Shown here piece by piece: positions 38,534-47,584 of a stretch of 64,000 nt of DNA. Under the pieces are notes generated by a model that saw nothing but the letters and a program-made list of their open reading frames with translations, did not search any database and was not told where the DNA came from. Within the stretch, counting starts at the first letter, position 1. Each line of letters starts with the position of its first letter. The translations under genes were made by a program, and so were the position numbers. Source of the stretch: Chitinophagales bacterium (lineage in GTDB: Bacteria > Bacteroidota > Bacteroidia > Chitinophagales > UBA2359); assembly GCA_041392475.1 (NCBI GenBank), contig JAWKLZ010000001.1, positions 620,001-684,000 of the forward strand, given 5' to 3'.

Positions 38534-40297
38534 ATGAAAAAACTATTTATTATACTTCTTCTTTGGCTACCAATGTCTTTAACGTTTGCTCAAATAGAAT
38601 TTCCAAAAATTTTTAACAAAGGTGATGGCATTAAACTACCTAAAATCAAGACTGCTCAAAAATCCTTTAGTGAAGTACTCCAAAAATTTGACAAAAAAGA
38701 CCTATCTCTACGAATTTTGATGATGCCATTTATGAAGTTGAATTATTAAGCAATTTTGAGCCTTTGGAGTCGGAATACCGCCCTCTTGATATTCAACCAT
38801 CTACTGAAGATGGAGGATTTCGTCTGACAAGTGGAGTTTATACGATGACTGCTCGTAGTTTTTGCTTGCGTGCAGGTGCCTGCAGGCACAAGTAGAGGAG
38901 ATGGTCATTTATATGCTCCACTCAAAGGAAAACAAGCTGACTTTGTGCAAGAAATACTTGGACGATATGCAAAACACCCCGAAATAAAACAACAAAACAT
39001 TCAAGTGTTATTGTGGGCGATTGTAGCAGGCGCAGATATGAATACCATGGATGCTAAATATATGGAAACATTGAGTAAGTTGTTTACTCCTTCAGAATTG
39101 TTAAAGTACAAAGGGAAAGATTGGTTGAATGGAATGTTTGGTAAAGAACTGGATAAATTGAAGCAACAACTAACGGGAAAAATAGCTCCCCAACTCCAAA
39201 AAATAATTGAGGCAGATGCTAAAATAAGAACGACCCTTACACAAAATAAAACCTATCAAGAAATAGAATCCATCGCTATCCTTGCAGGAGTCGCTCCCGC
39301 AGAAGATATGATTAGAGAGGTGTCTAAAGGTAGGTGGTCGTATCATCCAAATGGTTTTTTGTAAGGTATTTCCCAAGAGGCTACAAAGAAGCCAGAATAG
39401 ATGTATATGTTCCTTTTGAAGGGAGTGTAAGCTTAAATTCTCGCACTTCAGGGTAGTGTGAAACCAATAAATGACAATACGGATAATATCAAAGAAGTAG
39501 TATTCAATCCAAGTGCTACAATCGCCACTCCTGCCAATAGGTCGGGACAAAGGATAGGGATTTCTCCTGTACCTGTAAAACCTTGTGGTGATTTAGCTCG
39601 TAATTCCAATATTGATTCCTCAATATCTTGGAAAGATAAGGCAAGAAGATATTTGCAATCTTTTCCCAATTCTACTATAAAGAATCAATCCATTACTTGC
39701 TCTTATGCTCAAATATATTTACAAAACCCTGAAAAATTTAAGTGGGCAGGGTTAGCAGCTATTGTTTCGGGGAAAGTAGGAGAGAGTCAAGACGACTTTG
39801 ATTTTGGAACTGATTTGAAAGATGATGTATTTAAAGGAAATAGAAGCGTATATGAAGATTTATTCTGGCAACATTTGGCTTTTCAAGAGAACGGAATAGC
39901 TGAAATCGAAAAGTTATATTGTGCTGGTCAAATTAGCAAGGAAGCTTATTATGGTTGGGCTAAAATCGAACAAGGTGATGTTTGGGAAGGAAATAAAGAT
40001 TTGCTCTTTTATGAGCAAAGTCAAATATTACAACCTATTATGTATAGTCCTTATTCGAGTATTTGGTGGACACTTGATTCTGATCTTATAACATTTTTTA
40101 AAGGAAATCTTTTAACATCACCAGTACCAGGTGACAATCAAGAATTTCCAGGCGACAATATTGCTAATTTTGAGGAAAGATGGAAATGGATAGAAACACA
40201 CATTTTGCCTGAATGGAAAAAATTTGAAGAAAACCCTAACAATCAATCTGTACTAATGAAATCATTGAAAGAAGCGTGTCCTTCATGTTGTAACTAA
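38534..40297 (+). pseudogene. broken secreted protein of unknown family (four frameshifts)
   Basis: A signal peptide (FIILLLWLPMSLTFAQ) starts the gene. Frames break near 38706-38709 (resuming TNFDDAIYEVELLSNFEPLE), near 38876-38886 (a 10-bp insertion; without it the protein reads CLRAGTSRGDGHLYAPLKGK), near 39352-39357 in a T6 run (resuming FVRYFPRGYKEARIDVYVPF), and near 39454 (one extra base before SVKPINDNTDNIKE). The last 270 codons are intact and end ACPSCCN. The full product would be about 580 residues. No known family was recognised. The gene is likely non-functional unless the lesions are consensus errors. Confidence 0.7.
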
Positions 40298-40308
40298 AAA
40301 ATAAATAT

Positions 40309-40620
40309 TTATTTTTTACAATTGTCTATTCCACCCTTTGTGATGCACTTTATTCTCGGAAAATCCAGAAAAATGACCGTATCAGCTTTGGTCAATCTCA
40401 GTTCCAAAGTGCTGGAATAATTGCCATCCATGATCCACGTTTCACCTTCCATCAACTGTCTGACCTTTTGTTCCCATTCAGACTTAGTAGATTCGACCCA
40501 ATTCGCACACCAATAGTATTCATCCAAGTGAATAAGAGGAATTTGTAGTATTTTTTGAAGTTGAAGCGATAAGGTAGATTTGCCCGAGCCGCCACTCCCA
40601 ATAACAAGTATTTTTTTCAC
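40309..40620 (-). pseudogene. C-terminally truncated FlaR-like P-loop kinase (DNA topology modulation family)
   Basis: The Walker A motif VIGSGGSGKSTLSLQLQ, then IPLIHLDEYYW and WIMDGNYSSTLELRLTKADTVIFLDFPR identify the FlaR/adenylate-kinase-like family. Members are about 165-180 residues; this one stops at 103, right after the FLDFPR motif, with an unrelated tail (IKCITKGG). The lid and second Arg-rich half are missing. The break coincides with the right edge of the damaged gene island, 11 bases from the stop of the preceding pseudogene. Confidence 0.7.
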
Positions 40621-40630
40621 CGTCTTTTAC

Positions 40631-41284
40631 TTAAAACTTGCCCATCAACTGATTCCAAAACTCAATTGCAGTTTCATACCTAAAAGCAATGATAAACAAG
40701 ACTCCAAACAATGCACCGTAAAAGTGGGCATCGTGACCAATATTGTCCCTGCCTTGTTTAGCAGCCCAATAAGAATACGCCAAGTATGCAATGCCCAACA
40801 CAATGGCAGGCATAGGAATAGGAATGGGAAAAATAATAAGACTCATCCACGGGTCAAAGACTATGGCGACAAACAAGACGGCTGATACTGCACCCGATGC
40901 ACCCAATGCCCGATAAGCAGGATTTTCTCGGTGGTTCATAAAAGAAACCGAACTCGCAGCTACCATTCCGCCAAAATATAGCAGCAAATACAGCGTTATC
41001 CCCATTCCACCGAAGTATTCACCAAAACGTGATTCAACCATTCCTCCAAATAGATACAAAGCCCACATATTGAAGAGCAAGTGCATCCAATCGGCATGAA
41101 CAAAACCCGAACTGATGAAGCGGTAATAGTTGTTATTTCGCACCATATCGTAGGGGTACAAGAGCAACTTTTGCTTCAATACGGGGTCATTGAAGCAAAG
41201 AAAAGAAACAATACCTGTGAGGCCAATAATAAAAAGGGTCAGCATAAAATTTGTTTTTACTGCAAATAACACGAATTTCGCCAA
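40631..41284 (-). CDS. rhomboid-family intramembrane serine protease
   Basis: About six transmembrane helices carry the rhomboid catalytic features: the HxxxN element in HADWMHLLFNMWALYLFGG, the nucleophile Ser in RALGASGAVSAVL, and the catalytic His in HDAHFYGALFGVLF. Rhomboids cleave single-pass membrane proteins inside the bilayer. The start may be the second Met (MLTLFIIGLTG) at 41245, which would leave more room for the divergent promoter with the DUF885 peptidase. It is full length, 217 or 204 residues. Confidence 0.9.
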   Translation of the reverse strand: MAKFVLFAVKTNFMLTLFIIGLTGIVSFLCFNDPVLKQKLLLYPYDMVRNNNYYRFISSGFVHADWMHLLFNMWALYLFGGMVESRFGEYFGGMGITLYLLLYFGGMVAASSVSFMNHRENPAYRALGASGAVSAVLFVAIVFDPWMSLIIFPIPIPMPAIVLGIAYLAYSYWAAKQGRDNIGHDAHFYGALFGVLFIIAFRYETAIEFWNQLMGKF

Positions 41285-41312
41285 ATATTTCTATTTAAAA
41301 ATTCTTTTGCAA

Positions 41313-43208
41313 ATGAATAAGTTCCATATAGGGTGTTTTTTAGCAATTATCTTGCTTTTTACGAGCATCAATAAGACAGATGCCCAAACCATATTGTTTG
41401 GGCCTGGCAAAAAAGGAGGCATGAAAACGAACAGTGACGGTATTAACATGAGACAGATGGGCGGTATAAAAAAGAGTGATGGAATGAGTCAAAAGTTTTC
41501 TTCTTTTGAAGAATACAAAGATTATTTCTTCAAAACTTATTGGTCACTCAATCCCGAATACGCTGCCTATTTAGGATTGTCTGATTATGACACACAAATG
41601 ACTATTTTGGGTCAAAGCGAGAGGGAAAGCAGTGAAAAAACCTACCTGCAATTATTGAAAGAACTACAAGCATTGGAGGGAATTCGACAATTTTCGAATG
41701 AGGACAAAACAGATTATGCTTTGATCAAGAATGAATTGGAGTCCGCTTTGTGGTATAGTCAAACGTTTCGCAGCTTTGAATGGAATCCTTCTGTTTACAA
41801 CATTGGAGGAAGCTTTGATCGTTTGGTTAGTGACGATGAAATCTCTGCATCGAAAAGAATCGCAAAACTCTATGAAAAAATGCAGCATGTACCCGCCTAC
41901 TACAAAGCTGCTATCACAAATATCAAAGATCCTACTTTAGAACACACACAATTGGCAGTCTATCGAATAGGAGGTACTTTGGATGTCTTCAATACCAAAA
42001 TTAAGAACTTGGCGAAAGAAGCCAAACCAGAAGATTGGGAGAAAATATCTAAGGAAAACTTTTACCAACGTCTGGAGGAAGCAATTACTTCAATTGAGAT
42101 GTTTGACTCATATTTGAACAAAAAACTACTGCCTGCTTTAGAGAATTTTCCAGATGTTCGTAGTTTCAGAATTGGGAAAGAACTGTATGACGAAAAATTC
42201 AAATTCGACATTCAATCGGGCTATTCTGCGAGTGAGTTGTACGATATTGCAGTGAAAGAAAAAGTGGCGATTCACCAAAAAATGTTTGGGATTGCAGACA
42301 AGTTGTGGTCAAAGTATTTTCCTTCCACAAATGCGCCAGAGGATAAATTGATGAAGGTCGAAATGTTGATTGATATAATTTCGCAAAAGCACGTCAAACG
42401 TGGTGAATTTATAACGTCTATCGAAAAACAACTGCCTGAATTGGTTGATTTTGTAAAGAAAAAAGATTTGCTTTACCTTGACCCTTCAAAACCATTGGAG
42501 GTGAGAGCAACACCCGAATATATGCGAGGCACAGCAGGAGCTTCGATTTCTGCCCCAGGACCTTTTGATAAAGATGCGGCGACTTACTACAATGTAACTC
42601 CTCTCGACCACTATACCGATGAGCAAGCCGAAAGTTATTTGAAGGAATACAACTACTATATGCTGCAAATCTTGAACATACATGAAGCAATTCCAGGACA
42701 TTATGCACAGTTGGTTTATGCGAATCAGTCGCCTAGTTTGGTGAAAAGTATTTTTGGTAATGGGGCAATGATTGAAGGTTGGGCTTGTTATGCCGAGCGA
42801 ATGATGTTGGAAGAAGGTTATGGTGATAATGCACCTGAAATGTGGTTGATGTACTACAAATGGAATTTGCGGATAGTCTGCAATACGATTTTGGATTATT
42901 CGGTGCATGTGTTGGAAATGAGTCAGGAAGATGCAATGGAATTGTTGATTCACGAGGCATTTCAAGAACAAACGGAAGCTGAGGAAAAATGGAGAAGAGC
43001 GCAGTTGAGTCAAGTGCAACTTTGCAGCTATTTTGCAGGTTTGACCGAGATTTACAATTTTCGAGAGGAAAAGAAAAAAGAACTGGGAGCAGACTTCAAT
43101 TTAAAAGCATTTCATGAGCAGTTTTTGAGTTTTGGAAGCGCACCTGTGAAGGAGATTCGTAAGTTGATGGCTAACGAAAAAATACGAACAGAAGACGATG
43201 GGCGATAG
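41313..43208 (+). CDS. secreted DUF885 metallopeptidase-like protein
   Basis: The start is placed at MNKFHIGCFLAIILLFTSINKTDAQ, a signal peptide; the open frame begins 41 codons earlier but overlaps the divergent rhomboid gene. A zinc-binding HExxxH-like motif, HEAIPGHYAQL, and a later MIEGWACYAERMMLEEG are conserved in DUF885. Members are presumed periplasmic peptidases of largely helical fold; the substrate is unknown. A DUF2256 gene and a lipoprotein gene follow closely, suggesting one operon. Confidence 0.88.
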   Translation: MNKFHIGCFLAIILLFTSINKTDAQTILFGPGKKGGMKTNSDGINMRQMGGIKKSDGMSQKFSSFEEYKDYFFKTYWSLNPEYAAYLGLSDYDTQMTILGQSERESSEKTYLQLLKELQALEGIRQFSNEDKTDYALIKNELESALWYSQTFRSFEWNPSVYNIGGSFDRLVSDDEISASKRIAKLYEKMQHVPAYYKAAITNIKDPTLEHTQLAVYRIGGTLDVFNTKIKNLAKEAKPEDWEKISKENFYQRLEEAITSIEMFDSYLNKKLLPALENFPDVRSFRIGKELYDEKFKFDIQSGYSASELYDIAVKEKVAIHQKMFGIADKLWSKYFPSTNAPEDKLMKVEMLIDIISQKHVKRGEFITSIEKQLPELVDFVKKKDLLYLDPSKPLEVRATPEYMRGTAGASISAPGPFDKDAATYYNVTPLDHYTDEQAESYLKEYNYYMLQILNIHEAIPGHYAQLVYANQSPSLVKSIFGNGAMIEGWACYAERMMLEEGYGDNAPEMWLMYYKWNLRIVCNTILDYSVHVLEMSQEDAMELLIHEAFQEQTEAEEKWRRAQLSQVQLCSYFAGLTEIYNFREEKKKELGADFNLKAFHEQFLSFGSAPVKEIRKLMANEKIRTEDDGR

Positions 43209-43243
43209 ACGGCGGGTGTCAGAAAATGTAAAATAATAGGAAA

Positions 43244-43411
43244 ATGAAGCAACGAAAAAAACAAGATTTTCCGACTAAAGTATGTGTGGTTTGTGGACGG
43301 TCTTTCAGTTGGCGCAAAAAATGGGCGAAAGATTGGGAGGAGGTGAAATATTGCAGCAAGGGGTGTAGCTCCAAAAAAAATGATACTAATCGAATTAAAA
43401 TCAATGAATAA
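43244..43411 (+). CDS. DUF2256 zinc-finger-like small protein
   Basis: The 55-residue frame reads MKQRKKQDFPTKVCVVCGRS and continues with FSWRKKWAKDWEEVKYCSKGC, then a Lys-rich tail. Two Cys pairs (CVVC and CSKGC) match the DUF2256 zinc-binding signature. The gene lies 35 bases after the DUF885 stop and overlaps the start of the next ORF by 8 bases, which argues for translational coupling. It is too short for common gene calls. DUF2256 genes often sit beside photolyase-like genes elsewhere; none is present here. Confidence 0.85.
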   Translation: MKQRKKQDFPTKVCVVCGRSFSWRKKWAKDWEEVKYCSKGCSSKKNDTNRIKINE

Positions 43412-44156
43412 ACAGGATTTACTAAAGTTATTGCTATTTGTGTTGTGGACTCCAATGATGGTAGCATGTTTGAAAAAAGGGAGTGACGATCCTCTTTTGA
43501 GTTTCCGAACACGTACCGACCGTTTGGCGGGAGAATGGAAATTAAAAAAATTTACATTGGACGAACGAAATGTGGTTCAGACGAGCATCAACTTTAACAA
43601 TACGGCCTGTGACTCGCTGGGTATAGCAGGAACAGAAACGAAAAATCAAACGGTGAACAACGAGTTTGAAGGTCAGCAGTTGAATAGCATTGTTAGCAAT
43701 ACAACAGCAGGAGTAGGTGAAACGTTTTTGTATGATATTGACATTCATTATACATTGGATATTGATAAAAAAGGAACATATAAATGTGATGGAACTTATA
43801 GCTATTTCGACAATGGTTCGCAGCAACAGATTGATGGTGGATTCAGTGTGAAAGACAATACATGGTATTGGCGAAATGACAATCAAGAAAAATCGGCGGT
43901 AACATTTGTCAATTTTCCATTGATTGATGTGACCGCCATTGCTTCAACGAGTGCACCTATTAGTTACAATGACCGCACTTTCAATTTGTTGAGATTGGCA
44001 CATCAGGAGTTGGTGATAGAATATGCATCTTTGATTCAAGACACGATTCGACAAATATCCAACCCTGTGGTTGATACAACGATTGGGACTTGTATTCGCC
44101 GAACGACTACGATTACGAATGTGGAAGAGGATGCACAATGGGAGTTTGTGCAATAG
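43404..44156 (+). CDS. hypothetical lipoprotein, lipocalin-like
   Basis: The start is chosen at MNKQDLLKLLLFVLWTPMMVACLKKG, which gives a lipobox Cys; the frame opens 8 codons earlier inside the DUF2256 gene. The mature part (about 225 residues) starts with RLAGEWKLKKFTLDER, a phrase common in Bacteroidota lipocalin-like lipoproteins. It continues with beta-hairpin repeats (YTLDIDKKGTYKCDGTYSYFDNG, VKDNTWYWRNDNQEKSAVTF). No specific ligand can be named. It probably shares a transcript with the two genes before it and converges with the ABC gene, 4 bases between the ends. Confidence 0.7.
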   Translation: MNKQDLLKLLLFVLWTPMMVACLKKGSDDPLLSFRTRTDRLAGEWKLKKFTLDERNVVQTSINFNNTACDSLGIAGTETKNQTVNNEFEGQQLNSIVSNTTAGVGETFLYDIDIHYTLDIDKKGTYKCDGTYSYFDNGSQQQIDGGFSVKDNTWYWRNDNQEKSAVTFVNFPLIDVTAIASTSAPISYNDRTFNLLRLAHQELVIEYASLIQDTIRQISNPVVDTTIGTCIRRTTTITNVEEDAQWEFVQ

Positions 44157-44160
44157 ATTT

Positions 44161-46554
44161 TTACACACTATCCTTCCTCCTCAATGCCCACACAATACCC
44201 AAAAATACCACTAAATTTAATACCGTAATGGCCCACAAATTGGAACTCAATTCGGGAGCTAATTCAAGCGTATTGGGTAAATTTAGAAATTCAACAGCAT
44301 CAACTGTTCGATATACCAATGAATCGGGCTGAGTAGGCAATGCCATATAAGAGCGAATGGAGTCTTGGACGTAGGCGAAACTTTCTGTCCCCCAACGAGA
44401 TAGCATGGTATAACTCGCAAACTCTACGGCACTTTTTGAAGGAATCGTTGCCATCACACCGCCCAGCATGATTTGTGGAATCAAAACAATCGGAATAATA
44501 GTCATGACTTTTTCGGTATTGTTGACCAATGCAGACACCAACAAACCCAGCAAAGTGGCTGAAAAACAGAGGTAGAGCATCAAAAATACATTGTCCCAAT
44601 AAGCCGTAAACGTCAATGCGTCTGTCCCAACGAGGTAATAAATAATGGCTACGAAAATCAAGACTTGAATCGCTGAGAAAAAAGTCAAAACGACTATTTT
44701 GGAGAAAATGTAAGGAAGTGTGCGGAGGTTGAACATTCGCTCACGCCGATAAATCGGGAGTTCACCTACGATTTCTTTGGCTGAGTTGTTCGTTCCAAAC
44801 CATATTGCAGAAACGGACATCAGAAAAAGTACACTCAGTTCTACTTCTTCAAAAATCAAGGCAATCAGTCCTGCAATGATGGGAGCTTGTGCTAAGAGAA
44901 TCAGTGTATTGGCTGCATCACTTGTTTTGATATTGAAGTAGCGGACGGTCAGCCAAAAAAATTGACTAAGCATCGAAGCATCCTGCCTCCTTTCAATTTC
45001 TTGGTTGGCTGTTTGTCCAAGATCCGTTTCTTGATGGGTTTGTTTCCATTTTTCTGCCCACAAATGCCCTTGTTCGACCGTTCCATTTTTGGAATAGACT
45101 TCAATCACATTTTTGGCATTGAAGAAAGAGAGGTAGTTTTCTTTTCCGCCATAGTAAGTCATGTAACCACCTTTTGACAAGAAAATCACTTTGTCCACAT
45201 AGTACAAGTCGTTGGGTTTGTGTGTCACCATCATCACCGTTGTTCCTTTTTTGGTGAGGTCTTTGACACATAGTAAAAAGTCTTCAATGGTTTCTGGGTC
45301 AAGGGGAGAAGTAGGTTCGTCTAAAAATAATATGGACGGATCGGTTAGCAATTCTACTGCAATAGACACTCTTTTTCGCTGACCACCAGATAAGTCACCT
45401 ACTTTTCGCTTTCTGATTTCGGGGTCATTGATGTTGAGGTTGGTCAATACATCATTGATTTTTTCCCAAATATCTTCCTTGCTCACATCGGAAGACAAGC
45501 GCAATTTTGCGGCATAGTACAAGGAATTTTCGACAGAGAGTTCTTTGTGAACAATGTCATCTTGAGGCACATATCCGATGAGTCGCTTGAGGTAATCGTA
45601 GTTTCCATACAGTTCCATATCGTGAATAAAGACTCTTCCTTCTGAAGCTGGAAAATCTCCATTCAAAGCCCTAAGCAGGGTAGATTTGCCGCAACCTGAA
45701 GGCCCCATGACTGCCACAAAATCTTGTGCATCTACTTGAAAACTAATGTCTCGCAAAATGGTAATTTTACCTCGATTGACAGTTTTCGTAACGCCTTCTA
45801 CAATGATGGCCTTATGTTTACGAATATCTTCGGCAGGTTTGCCCAATCTAAATTTATAAGCTCCAATGTTGATGTCATCGGCTTTAGAAATACTTATTTC
45901 AATTTGAGGTTTGATACGAGCGCCATTGACAAAAGTGCCATTTTTTGATCCCAAATCTTTGATAATGTAGGAGTCTTCAGATTTTTTGAGAATGACAGCG
46001 TGTTTTCGAGTAACAGTTAATTGATCCAACTGAATGTCACATTCTTTGGAGCGGCCAATGACTATCTCGGGTTTGAATCGAAGCATGGAAGCTAAGTCGC
46101 CTGTGCTATTTGGGTCGAGTACATTGATGATGTCGGAGGCTAGGTATTCTCTATTTTTATGGGAAGAAGTGCTTTTGGGGTCATTATCAACTTGTTCGGT
46201 GTAGCTTGGTTCTTCTATCATTTCGTTGGGACTCAGCATTTCAATAGCAATTTTATAAACGCTTTTCGATCCCAAGGTAATGACATCACCATCCTTCAAT
46301 AATTGTGCAGTAATTTGTTCTCCATTGACAAAAGTGCCATTGGTGCTGTCCAAATCTTGAATCCACAATTCAGAGGTTTCTCTTACTTCAATGCGTGCAT
46401 GATTTCTCGAAATAAATCTTTCCTCAATATCTATGATAGATCCAAATCCTTGTTTGCCAATGGTTATTGGTGCAGATTGATTTTGGCGAACAACCAATCG
46501 GCGTTGAATCTTTCCATCTTTGTAGAGTAGTATTCTGGCAAATTTTTTATTCAT
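44161..46554 (-). CDS. FHA-FHA-ABC transporter (ATPase and permease fused)
   Basis: The start is MNKKFARILLYKDG at 46554; an upstream in-frame Met is possible. Two forkhead-associated domains come first (RFISRNHARIEVRETSELWIQDLDS..NGTFVNG and LTVTRKHAVILKK..IKDLGSKNGTFVNGARI). An ABCG-type ATPase follows with Walker A GPSGCGKSTLLRALNG, signature LSGGQRKRVSIAVELL, Walker B SILFLDEPTSPLD and H-loop MVTHKPND, then about six transmembrane helices with the ABC-2 type NNSAKEIVGELPIYRRER. FHA domains read phosphothreonine, so a Ser/Thr kinase may control this exporter. The substrate is unknown. Confidence 0.9.
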   Translation of the reverse strand: MNKKFARILLYKDGKIQRRLVVRQNQSAPITIGKQGFGSIIDIEERFISRNHARIEVRETSELWIQDLDSTNGTFVNGEQITAQLLKDGDVITLGSKSVYKIAIEMLSPNEMIEEPSYTEQVDNDPKSTSSHKNREYLASDIINVLDPNSTGDLASMLRFKPEIVIGRSKECDIQLDQLTVTRKHAVILKKSEDSYIIKDLGSKNGTFVNGARIKPQIEISISKADDINIGAYKFRLGKPAEDIRKHKAIIVEGVTKTVNRGKITILRDISFQVDAQDFVAVMGPSGCGKSTLLRALNGDFPASEGRVFIHDMELYGNYDYLKRLIGYVPQDDIVHKELSVENSLYYAAKLRLSSDVSKEDIWEKINDVLTNLNINDPEIRKRKVGDLSGGQRKRVSIAVELLTDPSILFLDEPTSPLDPETIEDFLLCVKDLTKKGTTVMMVTHKPNDLYYVDKVIFLSKGGYMTYYGGKENYLSFFNAKNVIEVYSKNGTVEQGHLWAEKWKQTHQETDLGQTANQEIERRQDASMLSQFFWLTVRYFNIKTSDAANTLILLAQAPIIAGLIALIFEEVELSVLFLMSVSAIWFGTNNSAKEIVGELPIYRRERMFNLRTLPYIFSKIVVLTFFSAIQVLIFVAIIYYLVGTDALTFTAYWDNVFLMLYLCFSATLLGLLVSALVNNTEKVMTIIPIVLIPQIMLGGVMATIPSKSAVEFASYTMLSRWGTESFAYVQDSIRSYMALPTQPDSLVYRTVDAVEFLNLPNTLELAPELSSNLWAITVLNLVVFLGIVWALRRKDSV

Positions 46555-46651
46555 ATAGCAATAATAAGCAATAATAATCTTCAATCAACAATTTTATGCG
46601 AAATTTTAAACATTATAGGACTTCTGGGTTTTAAATTTTGCTTTTAGGCTG

Positions 46652-47563
46652 TTATTTGGTTCTGATTTCTTTTTCAATTCGCTTTACCCGTATTCCGTAC
46701 TCCGATGCTTCAATTTTGGTCTCAAAATGTTTGGCATAGACGTAGGTGAATTCTGCTCCCAGAAGTACGATTTGAGCGGCATAGTAGGCCCAAATTAGCA
46801 AAGCGGCGAGAGAGCCTGCTGCGCCAAAAGTATTGGTAATCTCACTGTTGCCGATGTAGAATCCAATAAGGGATTTGCCGATGGTAAACAGAACGCCTGT
46901 GAACAAAGCACCGATCCAGACATCACGCCATTTGACGTTGGCATCAGGTAAACCTTTGAAGAGGATGGCGAAAAGAAAACTGGGTATGATGAGGGAAGAT
47001 AAAATGCTTGAAATAGTTAATAAAATTTCCGAAATTTCGGGAATGATGGTCAATATTTTTTCACTAAAAGCTGCAATGAAGGTATTGATAATGAGTGCTA
47101 CAAGTAGTATGAATCCGATGGAAATAACCATGGCAAAAGATAAAAAACGGTCAATGGCAAATTGAATAATACCGTTTCGAGGACTTGCTTTCACTCCCCA
47201 AATGATGTTGAGTGCGCCTTTTAGTTCTACGAAAACGCCAGTAGCTCCAAAGAAGAAAGTACCAATTCCGATAATGGTGGCACTGTAAGATGAGCCACTT
47301 CGGTAGGCATTTTCAACCAATGCTTGTACTTGGATGGCTGCTTTGGCTCCTAATAAGGAATTGAGTTCATTAAAAATGTTGCCACGAATGGCTTCTTCAC
47401 CAAAAAAAATGCTAACCAATGCAATGGTGATAACGATGACGGGCCCAAATGAGAACATAGTAAAATAGGCAATGGATGCACCTAAAGATAGAATGTTATC
47501 TTTAATGGCCTCGTCAATTACTTCTAAGGCAAAAGAATAGAAGTTTTTTAAGTATCGAATCAT
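46652..47563 (-). CDS. YihY/BrkB-family inner-membrane protein
   Basis: The 303-residue protein has about six transmembrane helices and the family features SLGASIAYFTMFSFGPVIVI, GATGVFVELKGALNIIWG and AAGSLAALLIWAYYAAQIVLLGAEFT. The family was once called ribonuclease BN but is a membrane protein of unsettled role, possibly a lipid transporter. A charged C-terminal tail faces the cytosol. The start codon is only 21 bases from that of the divergent HD gene, unusually tight for two promoters. Confidence 0.9.
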   Translation of the reverse strand: MIRYLKNFYSFALEVIDEAIKDNILSLGASIAYFTMFSFGPVIVITIALVSIFFGEEAIRGNIFNELNSLLGAKAAIQVQALVENAYRSGSSYSATIIGIGTFFFGATGVFVELKGALNIIWGVKASPRNGIIQFAIDRFLSFAMVISIGFILLVALIINTFIAAFSEKILTIIPEISEILLTISSILSSLIIPSFLFAILFKGLPDANVKWRDVWIGALFTGVLFTIGKSLIGFYIGNSEITNTFGAAGSLAALLIWAYYAAQIVLLGAEFTYVYAKHFETKIEASEYGIRVKRIEKEIRTK

Positions 47564-47584
47564 GTATAAGAAAATAATACAATA

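Noticed and set aside
36666..40297. Programmed ribosomal frameshifting as the cause of the split ORFs
   Set aside because: The breaks differ in direction and sequence, include a nonsense codon and a 10-bp insertion, and only two or three fall in homopolymers; decay or consensus error fits better.
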